This document shows, one piece after another, positions 57,611 through 64,000 of a stretch of 64,000 nt of DNA. The notes under the pieces are model-generated. The model made no database searches and was not told the DNA's origin. It saw only the letters and a program-made list of their open reading frames with translations. The DNA is taken from NCBI RefSeq assembly GCF_902686445.1, contig NC_062222.1:132439035-132503034 (forward strand), written 5' to 3'. Position numbers and translations under genes: made by a program. Every line of letters starts with the position of its first letter. Position 1 is the first letter of the stretch. This stretch comes from Sciurus carolinensis. Taxonomy: Eukaryota; Chordata; Mammalia; Rodentia; Sciuridae.

Positions 57611-58128
57611 GAGGCATATCGCGTTCCCTCTGGCAAACGTCTGAAGCTTTGGGAGTTTATTGTGCACAGTCTTCCTTTCTTTCCCTCTTTTCTAATCCCT
57701 TTCTCTCTTTTCTTTCTCTCGCTCTCTTTCCCTCTGCTTAACTCTCGCCTGCTCTGGTCGCTCCGCTCCTCCCGCTCGGCTCACGTCCTCGCTCGCACTC
57801 TTCTTCCTCACTTCTTCTCCTACTCTCAGCTTCTTCTTCTCTCAGCTTCTTCTTACTCCCAGCTTCAGCTTCAGCCGCCGCTTACTCCCCCACCCACCAA
57901 GCTTATATACACTTCAACCAATCAGGGGAGAGCACACGAGGTAAACGCGAGGACAGCTGCAGGCATAGAATAGGTACACGAGGGGGGCATGCTCTAATCA
58001 CATCGTTAACTAGCCAATCATTGGAATTCGCTGGTTGTTTACTGTATAGCTGGCCGCTTTTGGCTCAGCGCCAGGCGCCATCTTGACCGTGCTCAAGGCT
58101 GGGGGTCCTGGGAACCCCGACAGAGGCG
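57611..58128 (-). mobile_element. Class II (ERVK/IAP-like) solo LTR with 6-bp target duplication
   Basis: The LTR proper is 57617-58122 (506 bp) and points to the minus strand. On that strand it starts TGTCGGGGTTCC and ends GGAACGCGATA, a degraded inverted copy of its start. Inside are AAGATGGCGCC near the start, CCAAT-type words, a TATATAA box at 57903-57909, a long purine-rich, CpG-rich leader, and AATAAA at 57656-57661. The flanks are GAGGCA (57611-57616) and GAGGCG (58123-58128), one mismatch at a CpG; 6 bp is the size used by class II ERVs. No internal region is attached, so it is a solo LTR. CpG density is the highest in the window, which indicates a relatively recent insertion. Short open frames inside it are by-products. 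Confidence 0.88.
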
Positions 58129-58475
58129 TTTAGTTAACTTTCTGCTGCTGTAATAAATATTGAGATGAATCAACTTGAAAAGCGAGAAGGTTTATTTTGG
58201 CTTCCAGTTTCAGAGGTTTCAGTTCAGGATCACTTGGTTCTGTTTCTTTGAGCCTGTTTTTACGTAGTACATCACAGCGGAAGAGTGGGTGGTGGAGGAG
58301 GCCTGTTCACTTCCTGGATGTCAGAAACAAGAGGGAGGGGGCAGCTTCCCAATATCCCCTTTGAGGCCTTGCCCCCAGTGATCTAAATTCCTTCCATTCA
58401 GTCCTATAACACAACTGGCTGGCAGCCAATCCTATAACGCATGGACCTTTGGGAATACTTATTCAAATTTCAACA
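58129..58475 (-). mobile_element. Rodent-type MaLR LTR, antisense
   Basis: Plus strand: TTAGTTAACTTTCTGCTGCT, GAGAAGGTTTATTTTGGCTT, CAGAGGTTTCAGTTCAGGAT, CACTTCCTGGATGTCAGAAA, GAGGCCTTGCCCCCAGTGAT and CAAATTTCAACA at the right end. It is a diverged ORR1/MT-like MaLR LTR. Its left edge coincides with the class II LTR, which seems to have landed at or just inside this element's end. Confidence 0.75.
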
Positions 58476-58489
58476 GGTGTCCGTACTAC

Positions 58490-58925
58490 AACTTACACAT
58501 CAGTACTCTCTCAACTCTTGCTGATGGAGATGTGTATCCTGCCACCAATGAGGCCAACTCAGTAGGAGCATTGAAGACCTTGGGGTAAGTTGCCAATTCA
58601 ATGACTAGAAAAGGAGTAACCCAGCACTAACCACTGTGGCCTATCTTCTCACTTTTGGCTCATCTTCTGGACAAGAAAATCTCTGTAGCTGCTGGGTTTG
58701 AATCTTCCCCATGTGTGCTTGCCAAAATAGAATCTGGAGCTAGGAGGCAGGGAGGCCACCAATGAGACTGCACAGTAGATCAAGGGTTGAAGGACCACTG
58801 AGTCATATCGTCACCTGAGATCCTGAGTCCAGCTGTGCCTGCAACCAGACCAACGCTTTCACCTACATGAATACATTGTCTTTTTGGCTACAGCCTGTTC
58901 AAGTCAGATTTCCTATTGAAGTTTC
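58490..58925 (+). mobile_element. Old ERVL-type LTR, sense
   Basis: The right half is clear: GAGATCCTGAGTCCAGCTGT, GCCTGCAACCAGACC, CACCTACATGAATACATTGT, TTTTTGGCTACAGCCTGTTC and AAGTCAGATTTCCTATTG. This is the 3' half of an old ERVL/MaLR-related LTR. The left half (AATCTTCCCCATGTGTGCTT, CTGGAGCTAGGAGGCAGG) is consistent but vague. The exact family is uncertain. Confidence 0.55.
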
Positions 58926-60159
58926 TACCTGACCCAGGCAGGTGTTATTATCACCACTCTGGTGGAGATGACTGACTAAATATTTAAGCTCACACACCCA
59001 TGAATGAAACCAGACCTGTTTTAGTAATCTGCACTTTCCCTGCTCAATTGGGGAAAAAATAAAATTAATGAGTTTGGGAGAAAAAGGAATCGGAAGGAAA
59101 GAAATGAAAAATTAACTTCCTAAGAGTCTGTAAGGGAACAGGATTTTCACGACGGTGTTTCTGATCCCTGTAGGAGGAAGGTGCAGCCTAGAGAAGAGAG
59201 CAGATCCTGCGGGGGAGGGAAGGGTGGGAAGCATGGAGGGAGGGGTGCTCTTGGTTTCTGATTCTGCCCCCACGCTCACCAAGCGTCTCTCAATCCTGCA
59301 TGATCTTGCTGCCCAGGAACACAAGCAAGGAGTAAACAAAGAATCAGGCAGTGAGGCATTAGAAGAGATGAAGAGAGCAGAGCTTGAGTAGCATTTTAAA
59401 AGAAAATCTAGAAAATTTAATTAGGGCAAAAGGCCAATTAGGTGGCATTGATATCTTCTCTACATTAGTGTTAAGAAGGTAGAGGAAATTGCAAATGTTA
59501 TGTAAATCGCTGAGGATAGTGTGTGTCAAGGGAATTTGGGGTCTTATTAAGAAAACCAATGAGGGGGAAATTCTATTTAATCTTCTTAAAGAAAAACTGA
59601 TGAAAAAGGAAACTAGGGAGAGAAGACTATGGATCACTCAAGGCCTTAGCTTATGAGCTCATGGCATGTTTGGGGTGGGAACAGCAAGAGAAAATAGAAT
59701 GGAAATCTCTATAAAGGAAAAAGAGAAAAATAAGTTTATAAAAGCATATTTGGGGGTACCTACTATCTCCTTATATTTTGTGTTATGTCTATAACTTTAC
59801 GAAAAATAGATTATCTAGCCCATGACTCAAAAATAAATATGTAAATAAAGCAACAAAAAGAGGCACGCCCAAAAGTCTAAAGCAAAGATACAAATCCAGT
59901 TGTGGGTATGAAGTCCTTTGCGCAGCCACACAGCTGCCCAGAAAAGGCTCAGCAAGGTCATCAGCCTGCACCAGGTCTTACCTGAGCGGTGTCACTACCA
60001 CAGGGGAGCTGCCGGTTCTTGGTTCTTTCTCTGTGTATTTCTTGGCTTCTCCTCAGCCACTCACGTGGTCAGGTCCTCTACTCCATCAAGTCTGCTGAAT
60101 GCCTCTTCTGAGTGCGCCACTCATCCTCCTAATGAAGATAACAGCTGCTGCTCCCTCTC
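58926..60159. other. Unassigned non-coding DNA
   Basis: No gene or named repeat is recognised. A GGGA-rich patch lies around 59195-59250. Open frames at 59155-59391 (plus) and 59112-59339 (minus) are mirror images over the same patch and are not coding by appearance. Confidence 0.4.
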
Positions 60160-60290
60160 TCTGGTGCTCAATCTGTTTCCTCTTCTTTTAATCATCTTTC
60201 TTCACTCCCGTTAGAATGTGAACTCAAGACACAAATCCTTTTATTTCCTACTATCTCCAGAAGGTAGAATGATTACCTGTCAATAATATT
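60160..60290 (+). mobile_element. L2 LINE tail fragment, sense
   Basis: TCTTTCTTCACTCCCGTTAG, AATGTGAACTCAAGACACAA, ATCCTTTTATTTCCTACTAT and CTCCAGAAGGTAGAATGATT follow the L2 tail in sense. Confidence 0.5.
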
Positions 60291-60520
60291 TTTAATATTC
60301 AACAGAATGAGCATATTCATTTTTAAATGCATGTATTTCATCCTGACCAACAAATTCACTTTCATTTTGGAATTAAGATTCATTATTTAATAATGAACAG
60401 TATTACATTATATGAAGGTAATATAGCATGTTTAACAACTTCCATTTGGAAAGACCTTCTAATCTTTTGTTGTTATGGGAAATGCTGCAATAAATCTCAT
60501 TAAAAAAACAATTTTCTTTG
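60291..60520 (-). mobile_element. Old L1/HAL1 3' fragment, antisense
   Basis: The plus strand has ACAACTTCCATTTGGAAAGA, CTAATCTTTTGTTGTTATGG and GAAATGCTGCAATAAATCTC, the reversed 'aacaatgctgcaatgaa' type motif found in old L1 3' ends. Confidence 0.45.
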
Positions 60521-61059
60521 TTTTATTTTTCCTATTCTTTTCTATAATTTGTCTATATTAATATTGATGATATAGTCCCTGCCATATTAAAGACTTTTTA
60601 ATTAAAATCTCTTGATATCTCTTGGAATACATAAGCTTTATCCAAACATGAATCCTCTTTTTTTTCTTGTTTTGTTCTTACATAAATGCTAAGATTTAAC
60701 TTTATGCTTCATGTACATTTTCCTAGTAGAAAATTGTTCATCCTTCCATTTTCAACCTCTCTGCATTAAGTTGTAGTCATATTTTGCTTTATAATGAAAT
60801 GTGATAGCTTTTGCATCTAAATATGCAAATTAAATTTATTTTCATTTATAAGAAATACATTTTGATCTTAAGTGTATCCAATATTTTATGTTTTCTACTT
60901 TTACTGTTCCTTTTTCTAATTATATGAAGTGTATTTTTTGTTATTTGTGTGAATATTCCTAAATAATTTAGAACTATGTTCTATTCATTGCTCTGCTTAA
61001 TATGACTCTCACAACTGAAACTTTATATAAAAATGGAGATGTGGTTTTGTAGGACTGGC
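60521..61059. other. Unassigned AT-rich DNA
   Basis: T-rich sequence that may be more of the L1 fragment to the left, but nothing specific can be recognised. Confidence 0.35.
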
Positions 61060-61515
61060 TTCCTTCCCTCTTCCAGGCTCCACATCACCTCCTGCCTATA
61101 TCATCTGGACCCTTGGTTACCTACCACAAGGCTGTTACAATTGCCCACTTAAAATTGTTATGGGACAAGGAGGCATGCAGAGGTGCCCCAGAATTCTCTT
61201 GAATCCCATGCTTACTATTTCACCACTGTGTAACAGCAATATTATCTTCTCACCTCCCATCAAGGCTTTTCCTGGTCACTCTCCCCAAAGTGACTGTCCT
61301 TCATAATCTCTCTACTTTCCATACTTGTACCAATTACTATCTGCTTGCATGTTGCACATTTACTACTTTATCTCATGTATTTTCCTCCAATGAGAAAATC
61401 TTGCAAGAGCAAGGAGTTTTGTCTGCTACTTATGACTGTTGCTGCTGTTGCATCCAGTGCACCTCAGACATTTGGCCATGATGGGTACTCAGTATCTTCC
61501 AAACACATGAACAAA
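61060..61515 (+). mobile_element. L2 LINE 3' end, sense
   Basis: Sense L2 tail: TCCCTCTTCCAGGCTCCACA, TCAAGGCTTTTCCTGGTCAC, AATCTCTCTACTTTCCATAC, GAAAATCTTGCAAGAGCAAG, CCAGTGCACCTCAGACATTT and GATGGGTACTCAGTATCTTC. The order matches the last 450 bases of L2. Confidence 0.7.
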
Positions 61516-63419
61516 AGTTGGCTTCATAGTTTAGCCAGCACTTAGCTGAATTAAATTTCCTGTTTCTCCAAGGATGCCGTACTCATATCCTACTCTGTCT
61601 TCTATCATGAAATGGTGAGGTGAATCATCTTGACTCTAGCCTGAGTTTTTATATTAATAATACAAACATTTTGCCTAGACACCAAATGTATGCTTTACCT
61701 TGGAAGACTAGTAATTTCACCTGTTCAGGATAATATTTCAAAAAGTCCTGGATCATAATATACCTATTGGACATACATAATTACATTTTCTTTTATATAT
61801 GGAATTATTTATGGAGTTATATCTTAAAAAACATTTATCAACTTTTCAGAGGTATCTATCCTGTTATGTAAAGTCCTTTTTGTCTTTCCTGAGTTTCAGA
61901 GTTGCCCTCAGCAACTCCTGAGTCATTTCACTCATTTTTTTTCATTTCTTTCCTCCCTTCAGCTTTCCATGCCTTACTAAATTTTGAACAACTTCTATTT
62001 TCTTTTGTGTTGCTTCCAAAGCAGATATGATTTTGTAGACACTGTTCTCTTTCTTCTCTTTCCACTCATTTCCCAAGTACTGCCAATTCGTGTTTCACCT
62101 CTTTGGGTTAGCTTGACGTATCTTACTTGTACACATTTTTTAAAGAGTATTTTTAAAATTTTATTTATGGCTGTGTGTTTGCTCATACTTCACATCTGTT
62201 CTCTGGTAATATTCTTCTGATGAAGCTTAGTCATCTTTCACATTTTTCCATTCTTTCTCTTCATATTCCTAGTAGCATCTCTGTTTGAATTCTGTGCAGC
62301 TTCTTCTTAACAATTTCTCATCTTTGACTGGGACCTGGTCTTATAGCACCTGCTATATTCAGAATGATGTGGATTTTGCTGGGACTGCCATTGATGTCTT
62401 CAGCCACAGAAACAAAGGCTTCGAAGCACAAGTCAAATATGTCAATATTTGTATGTAAGAAACTAATTATGTAATAGGTAATGAAACTGAAACTATATTA
62501 TGCCCTTAAAGAGATCCAGTTTAATTTAAGGTGATCTTTTATTTACCTGTACAAGAGTGTAAACTTTTTGTGCTTTTATTTTTCAATTGTGAGAACCACT
62601 GATTGGTATGTTCAACAAATTTGTGTATACAAAGAAATGGATAAATCACTGATATATAAGGAAAACTACCTTAGGAAAGAATGTTTACTGAATGTTTATT
62701 TTATTTATTTATTTTTTTACTGTGGAATGAGGGATTGTTAACAAAGAATATATATTGGTCATTCTTACAACTACTATTTAAAGTCAGCAACTTTTCACTG
62801 AATTTGATAGATTTTATGTTTGGCCATATCTTCATGCTCATATTTGATTTCTCAAGATCTCCTACCTACACTTCAATAGAAGTTAAATGGATATACTCCC
62901 TCTTTTTTGATTTACTGGTACATTTTTAAAATAATAAATCTGCCATAAAATGCAAAAAAAAAAAAATCTTGTCTAACAAAGTGCAGTAATTTATTTGGCA
63001 ACTTGCTTCTTTCCAGAAAGCAGAGGTCAATGGCGACCAAGTTGCTCCCAACTCACTCCCAATTCAGGTTCTCTTTTCACAAAAACAGTTCTCCTGAAGC
63101 CACTGCCTTCCCCCGCATCGGGGCTGGACACCGGCAGGTGGGGTTGCTCCTCTGCCAGGCTGCACACCTCGTTTGTGGCCTTCACATACGTGAGTGTTGT
63201 GCTTACATGATGCACTTCCTCTGAGAGCTGCTCCTGGCTCTATTTGTCTTATAGATTTCCTGAGATGGCACCATGCCAGCAAATGTCTTGGACCCTTCCT
63301 ATCTTTAGAAGCTCTTTCTCATCTATTATCATTCAAGATTATACGTATCATTAATTTCCTTTAATCTTTGTTTTGTGTGATCTCATTGTATCAGGTTCTC
63401 TAAACTTGACTTATGGATA
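61516..63419. other. Unassigned non-coding DNA
   Basis: No gene is recognised. T-rich, with a poly-A run at about 62954-62966 and an (ATTT)-rich run near 62698-62717. The 63000-63280 patch is more GC-rich and has overlapping open frames on both strands (63003-63224, 63064-63282) with no known domain. Confidence 0.35.
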
Positions 63420-63885
63420 GATGTGTACAGTAAGAAGAAGGGAGAGGTAGACATGGGCACTTGGAAGACATCTGAGAAGAGGAGAGAAGGCTTCAAGGAG
63501 GGAGGCACAGCTGGAGCCTGTAGAACTGTATCTATCCAGTGAATGCAGGTGATATTGGTTTGGATACAAAACTGACTGGGACAGGGCAGGGGGAATATCT
63601 GGGAAAGAAGACAATGAACTGTGCTTGGCACATTTTAGGTATTCTGATAGAGTGTTCTAGCACTCATTGAATATGAGAAAGCATGGGAGGAGATGAGTTT
63701 GAGATTTGGAGTCACTACTGCATATAAAAATCAGAAAATTGGTGTAGATGGATATTGACAAGGTGTGTTATTAGAAAGGTGGAGGGTGTGCCAGACCATG
63801 TGTGGAGCCCTGTGTAGAGTAGAAAAGTTAAGAACAAGAGAGAAACAGGAATGACTCTCTGCTTGTCTGCAAGAAATGCTGAGAT
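63420..63885 (-). mobile_element. L2 LINE fragment, antisense
   Basis: The plus strand resembles the complement of L2 ORF2: GGAGAGAAGGCTTCAAGGAG, CAGGCAGGGGGAATATCTGG, ATGAGTTTGAGATTTGGAGT, CACTACTGCATATAAAAATC and GAGCCCTGTGTAGAGTAGAA. Diverged. The last 115 bases of the window are A/T-rich and unassigned. Confidence 0.5.
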
Positions 63886-64000
63886 AGATTATTTTTATTT
63901 TTTTCAGGACATTTTAATGGGCAAAGATTTTTTTAGACAAGATCCCCCCATAGGCAAAATTTTTTGTATCCACAGCAAAAATTTTAAAAAATAGGATTAC

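Noticed and set aside
57433..57973. 102- and 103-codon forward frames with leucine/serine-rich low-complexity sequence
   Set aside because: They lie mostly on the antisense side of the class II LTR, where the pyrimidine-rich strand is open by composition alone.
1..64000. A new bacterial- or phage-type system (defence island, operon, toxin-antitoxin)
   Set aside because: The window is vertebrate genomic DNA, with no tightly packed frames, no ribosome-binding sites and no operon layout.

Overview
This window looks like non-coding nuclear DNA from a rodent of the squirrel family (Sciuridae). It is AT-rich and CpG-poor. It holds tRNA-derived ID-type SINEs, one ID joined to a 7SL-derived B1-like unit, 3'-end L1 pieces with a tail I associate with squirrels and marmots, rodent-type MaLR LTRs, and the usual old mammalian layer (L2, MIR, MLT1, Tigger-type DNA elements). 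The host assignment rests on remembered SINE and L1 patterns, not on a database search. I find no convincing protein-coding gene, tRNA, rRNA, CRISPR array or bacterial feature. The longest open frames (60-134 codons) have no family resemblance, and many lie inside repeats, so I read the window as intergenic or deep intronic.

Layout. 1-10 kb: mostly unassigned AT-rich DNA with L2, MIR and L1 fragments and one ID SINE. 10.8-11.2 kb: an antisense MLT1-type LTR. 15.3-15.7 kb: an L2 piece, then an ID SINE ending in a long GA microsatellite. 20.6-22.7 kb: a block with no repeat I recognise and several homeodomain/POU-like motifs. 22.7-24.2 kb: a clear L1 3' end, followed by the ID+B1 composite. 28.0-31.0 kb: an L2 broken by a MIR and then by an entire MaLR provirus. 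33-35.2 kb: a Tigger-type element, a small exon-like patch on the minus strand, and an LTR with terminal inverted repeats. 36.2 kb: a young ID SINE with a perfect target duplication. 39.4-41.7 kb: a split L2 around an L1 piece, then a squirrel-type L1 tail and another ID SINE. 43.9-44.6 kb: a second Tigger-type copy in the opposite orientation, then a repeat-free block with a 14-bp perfect inverted repeat. 46.2-46.6 kb: an MLT1-type LTR with a near-perfect 5-bp target duplication. 49.5-50.9 kb: a short MLT1 provirus with both LTRs. 54.5-58.9 kb: the most layered part, with antisense L2 interrupted by another repeat and a rodent MaLR LTR, then a CpG-rich class II (ERVK/IAP-like) solo LTR abutting another MaLR LTR and an older LTR. 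60-64 kb: L2 and L1 fragments.

No genes act together here. The informative content is the order of transposon insertions, a few recent insertions with visible target duplications, and several non-repeat blocks that could be conserved regulatory DNA. I did not find a new biological system. The best leads are the ERVK-type solo LTR and the two non-repeat blocks near 21-22 kb and 44.3-44.6 kb.
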